Assembly (NCBI GenBank): GCA_020850615.1 | Contig: JADZEI010000045.1 | Span: 46,889 to 110,888 of the forward strand | DNA from: Dehalococcoidia bacterium | Lineage (GTDB): Bacteria; Chloroflexota; Dehalococcoidia; Tepidiformales; Tepidiformaceae | DNA length: 64,000 nucleotides | Direction: 5' to 3' | Shown: in pieces, positions 33,301 through 41,576 of the stretch | Numbering within the stretch: the stretch's first letter is position 1 | How the letters are laid out: every line of letters begins with the position of its first letter | Notes under the pieces: generated by a model | Seen by the model: only the letters and a program-made list of their open reading frames with translations | Database searches by the model: none | What the model was told of the DNA's origin: nothing | Program-made: the position numbers and the translations under genes

Positions 33301-35113
33301 GGCTTGCCTCCTTCGCGCGGTCTTCGAGTTCCGCGGGATCGGTTGTGGCCAGGCTGTGTTCGAACGGGCTCGCCTCGATGCGCAAGGCGATGTGGTTTCC
33401 CGAGGCGAAGAACAGTCCTTCGCCCTTGCGGCAGGAGAGCAGGAACTCACGCTCGCCGGCGCTGAGCCGGAAGGTGTGCGAGACGGCATCGATCGTCGAA
33501 CTGTCCTGCCGCATCAGGAGCTGCACCGACGAGTTCGCGAGGATGGTGTGACCCTCCGGCGTCGAGAGGAAGTCCTCGACGTCCTGGGTCACCGTCGTCA
33601 GCCCGAGGTAGTACTTCCGGGCCTGCCGCGCCATCGACGAGAGGAAGCGCGCGCCCTCCTCGTGCTGCATGAGTGACCACGCCTCGTCGATGAGGAGCAT
33701 CCGTGGCCGGCGGTTGCGGCGGACCTCGCGCCAGATGTGGTCGGCGATGAGGTACACGCCAAGCGGTCGCAGCTCGGGCTCGAGGTCCCGGATGTTGAAG
33801 ACGACGAACGGCCGATGGAGGTCGACGGACGTCGGCGAGGAAAAGATCTCGCCCAGGCTGCCGTCGACGAACCGTTCGAGGCGATCGGCGAGGCCAAGCT
33901 GGTCGCCTTCCTCGCGAAGCACGTCGTACAGATCCCGGAGGACAGGCGCTGGCTTTTCGTGAGTGCTCGAATCGCGCGTGATCCCAGCCCGGCTGTAGGT
34001 CTCCAGCAGCGCGCGGTCCAAGGCCCCGCGTTCGCGCTGAGTGAGAGAACTGCCCTTCTCGGCGAGCATGAGCCCGAAGAGACCCTGGAGGGCCAGCAAC
34101 CGTTCGGTCAGCGCGTCCTGTGCTTCGCCGTCACGAGTCGCACCGGAGCCAAGGTCGAACGGGTTGATGTGGTGCGCGGAGCTGCCTGAGAGACGGATGT
34201 ACTGGCCGCCAACGCTCTCGCAGATGCCCCCGTACTCGTCCTCGGGGTCGATGATGTAGTACTCGACGCCGCGCATCAGCGCCCGGAGCGCCTCGACCTT
34301 GCAGGCGTACGACTTGCCGGCGCCGCTCTTCGCGAACACCACCTTGTTCGCGTTCTCCAGCTCACGGCTGAAGGGGTCGAAGATGACCAGCGAGTTGTTG
34401 TGCACGCTGATGCCGTAGAGGATGCCCTCGCGCATTGAGAGGTGGCTCGACGTGAACGGGATCATCGTCGCGGCACTGGTCGTGTCGAGGTTGCGGTAGC
34501 GACCGAGGTAGTCGCGGCCAGCAGGCAGACACGACAGCAAGCCCTGGAGCATCTCGAACAGCACAGCGCGTGAGGAGGCCATCATGCCGCCCAGTGCGGT
34601 CTCGACCCGGCGGTTCAGCTCGTCCACCGCCGCCGGTGAACCCGACCGCAGGCACACGTAGAGGCTGACGGAGAAGACGCGCTCCTCCCCACGCTGCAGC
34701 GCATCGCGCAGCCGCTCGACGTCTTCGTAGGCCACTTCGCGCTCAGCGCTGGCGATCTTGCCGCTGCGCGCGTCGAGCAGCCGCGAGGACTGGAGTTCGA
34801 CAAGCTTGTGGGTCAGGCGTCGGACCGTGGTCGCGGAATCGAGCGGGTCGATGTGGAGGCTCAGGTCGAGTGGCTCGTCGAAGTCGATGAGGCGCGCGAG
34901 CCAGTTGGGATGGACGTAGCGCGGGTAGTCGCTCAGCCCGAGCACGCGGACGTAGCGTCCGTCGATGACGAGGTGCGACCGGGACGCTTCAATGGCGGCG
35001 GGCGCGAGATGGTCGACCGCGGAGCGCATGCCGAGTTCGAAGCGCAGGTCGTCGGCGGTGTGCTCGCGGCGGCGGCGCGCGGCACGTTGCTGAACGCGGG
35101 GAAGGCTAACCAT
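33287..35113 (-). CDS. VirB4/TraC-family type IV secretion ATPase
   Basis: This 608-residue ATPase has Walker A at 261-268 (AKSGAGKS), YYIIDPEDEYGGI and Walker B in RMLLIDEAWSLMQ, then ARKYYLGLTTVTQDVEDFL. This is the hallmark order of VirB4 proteins that power substrate transfer and pilus dynamics. The ATG at 35113 follows GGGAGGT. The upstream gene encodes a separate 229-residue TraC-like domain, so the N-terminal part is split between two proteins. Confidence 0.93.
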   Translation of the reverse strand: MVSLPRVQQRAARRRREHTADDLRFELGMRSAVDHLAPAAIEASRSHLVIDGRYVRVLGLSDYPRYVHPNWLARLIDFDEPLDLSLHIDPLDSATTVRRLTHKLVELQSSRLLDARSGKIASAEREVAYEDVERLRDALQRGEERVFSVSLYVCLRSGSPAAVDELNRRVETALGGMMASSRAVLFEMLQGLLSCLPAGRDYLGRYRNLDTTSAATMIPFTSSHLSMREGILYGISVHNNSLVIFDPFSRELENANKVVFAKSGAGKSYACKVEALRALMRGVEYYIIDPEDEYGGICESVGGQYIRLSGSSAHHINPFDLGSGATRDGEAQDALTERLLALQGLFGLMLAEKGSSLTQRERGALDRALLETYSRAGITRDSSTHEKPAPVLRDLYDVLREEGDQLGLADRLERFVDGSLGEIFSSPTSVDLHRPFVVFNIRDLEPELRPLGVYLIADHIWREVRRNRRPRMLLIDEAWSLMQHEEGARFLSSMARQARKYYLGLTTVTQDVEDFLSTPEGHTILANSSVQLLMRQDSSTIDAVSHTFRLSAGEREFLLSCRKGEGLFFASGNHIALRIEASPFEHSLATTDPAELEDRAKEASHGLP

Positions 35114-35795
35114 GACGCGCGACCTCCCGGCGCCGGGTCGCGGCGACAACTGGCCGGGCGCCAGCGATGAGTGACGGCGACAGCTGCGAAACCTGTGAAC
35201 ACAGGCACGCCGCCCAGAGCTCGGCGAGTTCTTCGCTCTCCAGTCGCCGCGAACTGACGCCGAACGAGGTCAGCCCCTGGGCGAGCTCCTGGCAGCGGCC
35301 GTTGAGCTGCGCTGCGGCGACCGCGAGATGCTGGTCATCAAGCCGTCGGCCGTTTCGCTTCCAGGGCCAGCGGATTGCTGCCGTCCCGTCTCGCCCGAAC
35401 TCGCCCGCGGGAACGACGAGGTAGAAGCGCCGTTCGAGCAGCGTCCGCTCACGCGCGAGGCGGCGGACGAACGTCTCGTGGTCGAGCGCGAGACGCCGGA
35501 CGGCATCACTGTTGGCCTGCGACGTCACGTTCGTACGGAAACCGGCGAGGTACGGCTCGACGTTTGTCGGGAGGATGCGGACGAGCATCTGCACCGGGTG
35601 GCTGAGCGAGTTGAGAAACGACCGGTAGCCGGCCATCACCGCTTCCTGCTCCTCTTCCGACTTCAGCGCGAAGTTGACGCTCTGCGCCTGGATGACCGCG
35701 CGGTACTCGCCGCCGCGGAGGCAGATGACGCCCTCGACAATGTCTTCGAGCGGCAGGAGGTCCTGCACGCTTCCATGCTTCCCTGCCGTCGTCAT
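35106..35795 (-). CDS. TraC-like N-terminal domain protein of the VirB4 system
   Basis: This 229-residue protein begins VQDLLPLEDIVEGVICLRGGEYRAVIQAQSVNFALKSEEEQEAVMAGYRSFLNSLSHPVQMLVRI. This is the conserved N-terminal region usually found in VirB4/TraC. It lacks a P-loop. It overlaps prgI by four bases and virB4 by eight, so the two proteins are probably made in fixed ratio and assemble into one ATPase. No transmembrane segments. Confidence 0.8.
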   Translation of the reverse strand: MTTAGKHGSVQDLLPLEDIVEGVICLRGGEYRAVIQAQSVNFALKSEEEQEAVMAGYRSFLNSLSHPVQMLVRILPTNVEPYLAGFRTNVTSQANSDAVRRLALDHETFVRRLARERTLLERRFYLVVPAGEFGRDGTAAIRWPWKRNGRRLDDQHLAVAAAQLNGRCQELAQGLTSFGVSSRRLESEELAELWAACLCSQVSQLSPSLIAGARPVVAATRRREVARHG

Positions 35796-36166
35796 CGTTC
35801 GCTCCCCCGCTCGCCGACGGTCTGGTCCGGGAGGACGATCTCGAACCGCGCTGAGTCATCGGTCTCGGCAAGCCGCGGTCTGCGCACTCGCCAAACGACG
35901 ACGCGAGGCACGCTGACGTACCGCAGGAGCACGAAGGCCCAGTCTTCCAGCGACCGCCCGGCCGGCTGCCAGAGCGTGAACGCGGCCGTCCACAAGAGGA
36001 CCGCAGCGCACAGCCCCAGGCGTACGGGCAATGGCAGCGGCACTTCGCTCATCGCCGCGTACGCGAGCGCCAGGCCGATGATGGCCACCATCAGCTGGCG
36101 CATCGTCAGCCCGGCGAAGGCCTTGTCGTCAATGTTCAGGTGTGTGGGGACTTCGTGGCGGTGCAT
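35792..36166 (-). CDS. PrgI family (VirB3-like) membrane protein
   Basis: This 124-residue protein matches the PrgI family of conjugation operons. It has a short N-terminus with HEVPTHLNIDDKAFAGLTMRQL, then two hydrophobic segments (VAIIGLALAYAAMSEV and VRLGLCAAVLLWTAAFTLW) and a charged tail. PrgI is the functional counterpart of VirB3 in anchoring VirB4. The ATG at 36166 follows GGGAGA, which lies in a hairpin described separately. Confidence 0.85.
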   Translation of the reverse strand: MHRHEVPTHLNIDDKAFAGLTMRQLMVAIIGLALAYAAMSEVPLPLPVRLGLCAAVLLWTAAFTLWQPAGRSLEDWAFVLLRYVSVPRVVVWRVRRPRLAETDDSARFEIVLPDQTVGERGSER

Positions 36167-36468
36167 CGGTTCTCCCGGCGTGTGAATTGCCGGGAGCATC
36201 CGGTTTGATGCTCCTACCAGATTCCGAGACGCTGCAGCGTTAGGTCCAGCCCGTAACGCGGCCCTTCATCCAGAAGTCCAAAATCGTGTAGTGGTCCGCG
36301 CGCCAGGTAGAAAGCTTGAGCCGGGAGCCCTGTCGAGGACCAGACGGGGCGCCGAACCGTCTCTCGGCCCCACTAACGGGCGGCCGGCACCGTGTGACAT
36401 GGCCCATGAATGGGCCTACGACCAGCCGTGCGTCATCTCGCCGTGCGACCGAAAGCCATCGAGTAGAT
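36167..36468. other. Divergent intergenic region between prgI and gajA
   Basis: This 302-bp gap separates the conjugation genes (minus) from Gabija (plus). It holds the prgI leader hairpins at its left end and the inverted repeat GGCCCAT-GA-ATGGGCC at 36401-36416. There is no other gene. It is a likely place for the gajA promoter and for insertion of the defence cassette. Confidence 0.5.
36172..36214 (-). promoter_or_regulatory. Two overlapping hairpins upstream of prgI, one covering its ribosome site
   Basis: On the minus strand GGAGCATC (36214-36207) can pair with GATGCTCC (36200-36193), and CTCCCGGC (36196-36189) with GCCGGGAG (36179-36172). The two 8-bp stems share the four bases CTCC (36196-36193), so they cannot form together. 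The second stem hides GGGAG, the prgI ribosome site, only 5 bases from the ATG. This geometry fits a translational on/off switch for the conjugation genes. Confidence 0.45.
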
Positions 36469-38355
36469 ATGCTTGGCCGGCAGCGAGAGTCTCGAGTGTA
36501 TCTATCACGTCTGGAAGTTCAAGGTTTCAGGGCAAGCGGTCCATCCGGACTTGTGTGTGAGTTTCCCGGTCGGCTCGGTGTTTTGGTCGGTGCGAACAAC
36601 GCGGGCAAGACAACGATCTGCGAGGCTACCTACCTCGCCCATCCCCAGGTTTTCCCACGGCTACCGCGGCCCAGCGCTGAGCTGCTCGGCTCGTCGCCGC
36701 GCCTCATCGACGTTTCCTTCGAGTTCGGAGGCGGTGGGCCTGAAGGCCCGCTCGGCGCAGCGTTGATGGCGCAATCCCAGTCGCCTCCTAGATGGTCGCG
36801 AAGACTGGAGCGGTCGCTAGGTAGCGTCCGTGCAACTGCGATACAGGATGGGGTGCACGTGGATGGGACGCGCCTCATCTACCTTCCCGCTCACCGAAAT
36901 CCTGTCGACGAACTCTCCCGACGCGAAGCGGCCGTTCTCGTTGAGCTGCTCCGAGCGGAGCAGGAACGCCGCCGGGGACATCGGAACCTGAGCGAGCTCC
37001 GTGCCGTCGCTGCGAGCCTGCTAACAGACATCGTCCAACACGAACTCGTCCGCTCGGTCGAGCAGCGTGTAACTGACTACCTGTTGGCGCTTTCTGGAGG
37101 AGTCGCCAGCCATCACGCCTTTATTGGTACGCAGAACGTGACTGACGCCTTCTTGGCAAGAGTACTTGAGTTCCTCTTGGCTGTGGTCGGCGAGCGAAAC
37201 CTGGCACAACGACTTGAGTTATCAGGACTTGGGTACGCGAATTTGCTCCATATCGCAGTAACCCTGGCAGCTATTCCTGGCGGTACTTCCATACCTGCAG
37301 TCATCCCAAAACTCGGGGAGGATGACGCGTTGCCGAGTTCAGATGAGGTGCCTGACCCTCCTCCACAAGATGACCGTTTAGTCGCCGAGAGCCTCCTTGG
37401 CGCTGCCCAAAGTGAGTCCGACGCAGTGGAGGATTCATTCTTCCCTGAGCTATTCCATGCAACTTTGATTATTGAAGAGCCCGAGGCCCACCTTCATCCT
37501 CAGCTTCAACATGGTCTCATGCGATACTTACGGCGAGCGGTTCAGGAAAGACCAGAACTTCAGGTTATCGTGAGCACGCACTCCGGGGAGATGATAGCTG
37601 CTTGTCGACCGGAAGAGCTTATCGTCGCCCGCCAAACTGCAAGCGGCAGAGTGACGCGAATGGTCGGATCCCTGCCGCTTCCTGCTCCCGAGCGGGACCG
37701 CGTGATGCGAATGACCGCGCTCCATCTCGATGCTGCTCGGAATGCTTCGCTGTTCGCTGACAGGCTCGTGTTGGTTGAGGGCATCACGGATGCCATGGTG
37801 TTGCGGGTTCTAGGACGTACTTGGGCCGGTGGCAACCAGCAGCGTGCTGATATGATTGACGCTCTATCAATCATTCCACTTGGCAGTAAGGTAGGGCAAT
37901 GGCCTGTCCAGTTATTAGCCACGGCAGGGCACGAGATGATCGGGAGGCTGGCACTGCTGCGCGACTCTGACGATCGTTCGCGAGAGACGCCCTCGGTGCC
38001 ACAATGGTTGGCTGGTTACGATTCGCAAGTCGTGCGTTGCTTCCTGAATCATCCGACACTTGAGCCCGCTCTCACTGAGGGGAACGAGGATCTGGTCAAA
38101 GAGGCGCTGTCGAGGATTGGCTTGAAACCTCCGGACCCAGTGACGTCACAAGGCATCGACAGGCTATTTGCCGAATCAGCCCGCGGCCGAAAAGCCGAAT
38201 TCGCCTCGTCCCTCGCCATGGTGATGGAACAGTCGAATGACGGCGGGAAGCCTCCATCGGTACCCCAACACATCGCCGATCTCTTCGCCTTCCTGCTCGT
38301 GGCTGGCGCTGCAACCGAGGAGTTCGATGGCCTTGCCGAAGCTGAAGCTGACTGA
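36469..38355 (+). CDS. gajA: Gabija anti-phage protein A (OLD-family ATPase/TOPRIM nuclease)
   Basis: This 628-residue OLD-family protein has an ABC-type ATPase with Walker A GANNAGKT (41-48), signature LSGLGYANL (251-259), Walker B LIIEEPE (332-338) and the H-loop VSTHSG. The TOPRIM nuclease follows with LVLVEGITDAMVL near residues 433-445. GajA nicks phage DNA when nucleotide levels fall. The ATG at 36469 has a poor ribosome site; a GTG at 36496 starting at YLSRLEVQGF is also possible. The gajB start lies within this gene. Base composition appears less GC-biased than in its neighbours, consistent with separate origin. Confidence 0.85.
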   Translation: MLGRQRESRVYLSRLEVQGFRASGPSGLVCEFPGRLGVLVGANNAGKTTICEATYLAHPQVFPRLPRPSAELLGSSPRLIDVSFEFGGGGPEGPLGAALMAQSQSPPRWSRRLERSLGSVRATAIQDGVHVDGTRLIYLPAHRNPVDELSRREAAVLVELLRAEQERRRGHRNLSELRAVAASLLTDIVQHELVRSVEQRVTDYLLALSGGVASHHAFIGTQNVTDAFLARVLEFLLAVVGERNLAQRLELSGLGYANLLHIAVTLAAIPGGTSIPAVIPKLGEDDALPSSDEVPDPPPQDDRLVAESLLGAAQSESDAVEDSFFPELFHATLIIEEPEAHLHPQLQHGLMRYLRRAVQERPELQVIVSTHSGEMIAACRPEELIVARQTASGRVTRMVGSLPLPAPERDRVMRMTALHLDAARNASLFADRLVLVEGITDAMVLRVLGRTWAGGNQQRADMIDALSIIPLGSKVGQWPVQLLATAGHEMIGRLALLRDSDDRSRETPSVPQWLAGYDSQVVRCFLNHPTLEPALTEGNEDLVKEALSRIGLKPPDPVTSQGIDRLFAESARGRKAEFASSLAMVMEQSNDGGKPPSVPQHIADLFAFLLVAGAATEEFDGLAEAEAD

Positions 38356-39826
38356 CGAGCAGGCGTCTGCGGCCGGTTCGTCCGAAAGGCGGCTCTTCAT
38401 TGAAGCGCACCCTGGATCCGGAAAAACAACGGTCGCGGGCGAACGCTTCGGAGCCGTTCGATTTGGGCGCCGCGACACCGCGAAGTCTTCCGTCGCGGCA
38501 GTGAGTTTTACGAGGTCCGCCACGGGAGAGCTGGAGCGCAGAATAACTTACCGCTGGGGCACAACGGCGGTCGCGTGGCCAAGCCGAATCACGACCATCG
38601 ACAGCCTGATCATCGACCTCACGACGCATTTGCTCCGAACGGAGACCATCCACTGGCCATCGGGGCATCTCTCGCTGGTCGTTTTGGACAACTGGCGGGG
38701 CCATCGGGGGTACCGATGGCTGGCCAACGGAGGTTTTCGGCGTGCAGCAACGATTGATGACGCTGGGATGGTTACGTCTCTCGCCCTGAGAGTCCGTGAG
38801 CCACAAGGGGCTATCGGTAACCGCGGCGACTTTGAAAAGCTCCTAGCCGAAGGACTGTGTGCCCATGAGGACTTGAGGCTCATCCTGAGCCACGCCCTTG
38901 ACAGACCGCATATGCGTCGCATCGTCATGGATTTTCTTGCGACATTCGACCACCTCGTGGTGGACGAGGCGTTCGATGCGAACGGCCTTGATCTCAGATT
39001 GGTACGGTTGGCGTGCGACGCAGGCGTGCAATCGACACTTGTAGGGGATCCATGGCAGGCACTCTACGGTTTCCGAGGCGCGCGGCCAGACCTGATGAAT
39101 CAACTTATTCAGGACCTGAAGTTCGTTGTCGTGCCCCTGTCGCAGTCGTTCCGGTTCAGGACCGAGCAGACCCGGTCACTAGCCACAGCTCTTCGAGCCA
39201 GCGAACCTGTGGACTTAACCCCCATAAGTGGGCCTGAGGTTGTCCTTGCACCGACGTGGGATGACGTCTGGTCCGCAGGCTCGGCAGTCCTTCCGCTCTC
39301 ATTTGGTCGCTTAAACAACCAGACAGACGCCGCGACCATCGTACTCCTAGACCAGCTCACCTATCGTGCATTCGGGCGGCGGGCGGTCTTCCTGGACGAA
39401 GCGCTTGTCCTACTCGGATTGCCGCGAGAACGCTACTTGAGGGAGGGTGGGACGTGGCTTGGAGGCGTGGTGGCGCTTCTTGGCCGGCAGACCGACCAGG
39501 CCCCGCGCCTGGCACTGGACGCGCTGAGAGACGCGGTTCGACAGGTCACAGGTCGACGACCGCGCGCCCTTGCCACGGGCCCTGAGGAGCGACAACTCAT
39601 GCGACTGCGAGCGCTGGCGCAGCGCGCTTCAGGAGATGTAAACCTGCTGGTCCCGGGAATGACAATCCATCAGGCGAAAGGGTGCGAGTGGGACAGAGTT
39701 GGTGTCAGGTTGTCGGCGTCTCACGTGGCCCGGTTGCGGGCGGGATTGTCGGACTCGGACGAGACAGCTCGTTCGCTATACGTGGCTTTGACCCGAGCGC
39801 GACGTGAGATTGGATTGGTCGCCTAA
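38327..39826 (+). CDS. gajB: Gabija anti-phage protein B (UvrD-like helicase)
   Basis: This 499-residue superfamily 1 helicase has Walker A HPGSGKTT (28-35), Walker B VVDEAFD (211-217; DEAQD in most UvrD relatives), GDPWQALYGFRG (240-251), late motif IHQAKGCEWDRV and YVALTRARREI. With GajA it makes the Gabija complex, which senses DNA ends from phage and activates the nuclease. GAGGAG precedes the ATG, and the gene overlaps gajA by 29 bases, so the two are coupled. Confidence 0.85.
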   Translation: MALPKLKLTDEQASAAGSSERRLFIEAHPGSGKTTVAGERFGAVRFGRRDTAKSSVAAVSFTRSATGELERRITYRWGTTAVAWPSRITTIDSLIIDLTTHLLRTETIHWPSGHLSLVVLDNWRGHRGYRWLANGGFRRAATIDDAGMVTSLALRVREPQGAIGNRGDFEKLLAEGLCAHEDLRLILSHALDRPHMRRIVMDFLATFDHLVVDEAFDANGLDLRLVRLACDAGVQSTLVGDPWQALYGFRGARPDLMNQLIQDLKFVVVPLSQSFRFRTEQTRSLATALRASEPVDLTPISGPEVVLAPTWDDVWSAGSAVLPLSFGRLNNQTDAATIVLLDQLTYRAFGRRAVFLDEALVLLGLPRERYLREGGTWLGGVVALLGRQTDQAPRLALDALRDAVRQVTGRRPRALATGPEERQLMRLRALAQRASGDVNLLVPGMTIHQAKGCEWDRVGVRLSASHVARLRAGLSDSDETARSLYVALTRARREIGLVA

Positions 39827-39860
39827 CCGTCAGACTGCGGCGGCGCGTTACACGAGGCTC

Positions 39861-40100
39861 CTACGGCGCACCAATCGAATCCTGGATCATCCCCGCGATG
39901 ACCCGGGCCAACAGCACGATCGAGAACCCAACGAGCGCATTGACGATGGCGGATTTGCCGCGTTCCATCTGGTGCGGGCTGCCGGCTGCCGACATATAGA
40001 GGAAGGCGCCCCACATCACGAAGAACGCGGCCACGGCGGCGCCCACGCCCATGCCGATGTTCAGCAGGTTCTCGAAAAGGGTGTTGATCTGTTCCATCAC
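39861..40100 (-). CDS. Small two-helix membrane protein, VirB2/TrbC-like pilin candidate
   Basis: This 79-residue protein has two hydrophobic helices (GVGAAVAAFFVMWGAFLYM and ALVGFSIVLLARVIAGMI) joined by a short polar loop with SPHQMERGKSAI. This topology matches conjugative pilins of the VirB2/TrbC group. The gene order (next to VirB8-, NlpC- and VirB6-like genes) supports it. No signal peptide precedes the first helix. Confidence 0.65.
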   Translation of the reverse strand: MMEQINTLFENLLNIGMGVGAAVAAFFVMWGAFLYMSAAGSPHQMERGKSAIVNALVGFSIVLLARVIAGMIQDSIGAP

Positions 40101-40109
40101 ATCGGCCTC

Positions 40110-40628
40110 CTAATTGCCGTTGCTTTCGATCGGTTCCTGGGATGTCAGGCGGAACTCGGCGACCAGCCAGCCGCCGTTGACGAGGACCAGCCGGGACGCG
40201 ACGTGTTGCCGAATGCGCTGTTCGCGTAGCTGCCCTGTCGCCGGGTCGATCGCCCGACGCGTCTGCTCGACCGTGCCCGAAGCCGTCGCGGCGTCGGCCG
40301 ACAGTGCGGTGACATCAACGGTCACTAAGTCGGTCACGATGGTTTGCTGCTGTCCGACCGACGCGGGATCGACCTGTGACGTGCTGACCGCTTCGTGGAC
40401 TGCTCCGGTGCTCAGCTCCATGAGCCGTGTGCGGTAAGCGTCGGGTTCGCGGAAGTCGAAGGTGCCGTACGCCTGCACGAACTCACGGGCGGCGTCCTCG
40501 ACGGCGCTCATGTCCTTGCCCTGGCCGCGCAGGCGGGTCGCGCCCTGCCAGCCGCTGAACAGCGAGATCACGAGCAGCAGCCCGGCAAGCCCACCGACAA
40601 CCACCATCACTCCACGCGCGCCGGTCAT
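40110..40628 (-). CDS. VirB8/TrbF-like anchored conjugation protein (tentative)
   Basis: This 172-residue protein has an N-terminal anchor at about residues 7-26 (VMVVVGGLAGLLLVISLFSG) and an extracellular NTF2-like domain. The latter has EDAAREFVQAYGTFDFREPDAYRTRLMEL and the strands VTVDVTALSADAATASGTVEQTR. This size and topology match VirB8/TrbF/TcpC scaffold proteins of conjugation systems; assignment rests on layout, not on a signature motif. Its ATG overlaps the NlpC stop by four bases. Confidence 0.6.
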   Translation of the reverse strand: MTGARGVMVVVGGLAGLLLVISLFSGWQGATRLRGQGKDMSAVEDAAREFVQAYGTFDFREPDAYRTRLMELSTGAVHEAVSTSQVDPASVGQQQTIVTDLVTVDVTALSADAATASGTVEQTRRAIDPATGQLREQRIRQHVASRLVLVNGGWLVAEFRLTSQEPIESNGN

Positions 40629-41566
40629 AGCTGCACCCCGCCTGCATGCGGCCGTCCGACCACCGCGAAGTGGCTGGCCCAGTAGGGGTCGTTGAAGGCC
40701 ACCTCCTTCACGAAGTCGCCGGCCTGGGGGGCCATCACCACGAGCCCGCCGCCCACGTAGATGCCGACGTGCGTGATGCGTTCGGACGACGGGTACGTGT
40801 GCTCGTAGAAGACGAGGTCGCCCGGCTGCATCGCCTCGACGCTGACCGGGGTCGCCCAGTCGAACTGCGCCTGTGCCGTTCGCGGCGTGGCGATACCGAG
40901 CTGCCCATAAACCCACTGCACGAGACCGCTGCAGTCGAAGCTGTCTGGTCCGGCCGCGCCCCACACGTAAGGCGAGCCCATGCGCGAACGCGCCAGAGCG
41001 ACGGCCTGCGCGGGGATACCAGCCGGATCTAGGTAGCCGTAGCTCAAGGCGATCGCGAGCACGTGGTCGACGTACGCCCACGAGTGGTTGTAGGCGTAGA
41101 GGGCCTGCCGGAGGTCGCCCGGAGCGCCGCTCGCGAGCAGGTACGCTGCGGCCGCGGGCAGGCAGTCCCGGAAGTTCGCCGGGTCCGCGACGCCGTCGCC
41201 ATCGCCATCGACGCCGTAGTGCGCCCAGGTGGCCGGCATGAACTGGCAGTAGCCAATCGCGCCGGCCGAGCTCGGCCCCATGTTCGCGCCGAACCCGCTC
41301 TCGACCTTCGCGATTGCAGCGAGCACCTGCCAGGGGACGCCGGTCGCCGCACCGACTTGTTGCATCACAGCCAGGTGGTCGGGCGGGATTTCGGCGATCG
41401 CCGCGGCTGAAGCACCGGACTGCGTCGGTTCTGGCACCCCGCCAAGTGCGGCCATCGTAAGGAGCAGCGGTGCGAAGAAGACGAGCCCAACGGCGCCCGC
41501 GACCTTCAGGCCGCCGCTCGCCACGCCGCCGAAGATGTCGCCAGTGGCGAGTGTGCTGGGGTTCAT
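40625..41566 (-). CDS. Bifunctional lytic transglycosylase/NlpC-P60 peptidase
   Basis: This 313-residue exported hydrolase has a hydrophobic N-terminal segment (22-42) and a lytic transglycosylase domain with catalytic Glu89 (KVESGFG) and GYCQFMPATW. An NlpC/P60 domain follows with Cys212 (DCSGLVQW) and His266 (HVGIYVGG). It should cut peptidoglycan glycan and peptide bonds to let the conjugation channel through the wall. GAGGTG precedes the ATG. Confidence 0.92.
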   Translation of the reverse strand: MNPSTLATGDIFGGVASGGLKVAGAVGLVFFAPLLLTMAALGGVPEPTQSGASAAAIAEIPPDHLAVMQQVGAATGVPWQVLAAIAKVESGFGANMGPSSAGAIGYCQFMPATWAHYGVDGDGDGVADPANFRDCLPAAAAYLLASGAPGDLRQALYAYNHSWAYVDHVLAIALSYGYLDPAGIPAQAVALARSRMGSPYVWGAAGPDSFDCSGLVQWVYGQLGIATPRTAQAQFDWATPVSVEAMQPGDLVFYEHTYPSSERITHVGIYVGGGLVVMAPQAGDFVKEVAFNDPYWASHFAVVGRPHAGGVQL

Positions 41567-41576
41567 GGCATGCACC

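Noticed and set aside
36469..39826. Alternative reading as a chromosomal RecF/UvrD repair pair
   Set aside because: OLD-type ATPase with C-terminal TOPRIM directly followed by an overlapping short UvrD-like helicase is the Gabija layout; RecF lacks TOPRIM.
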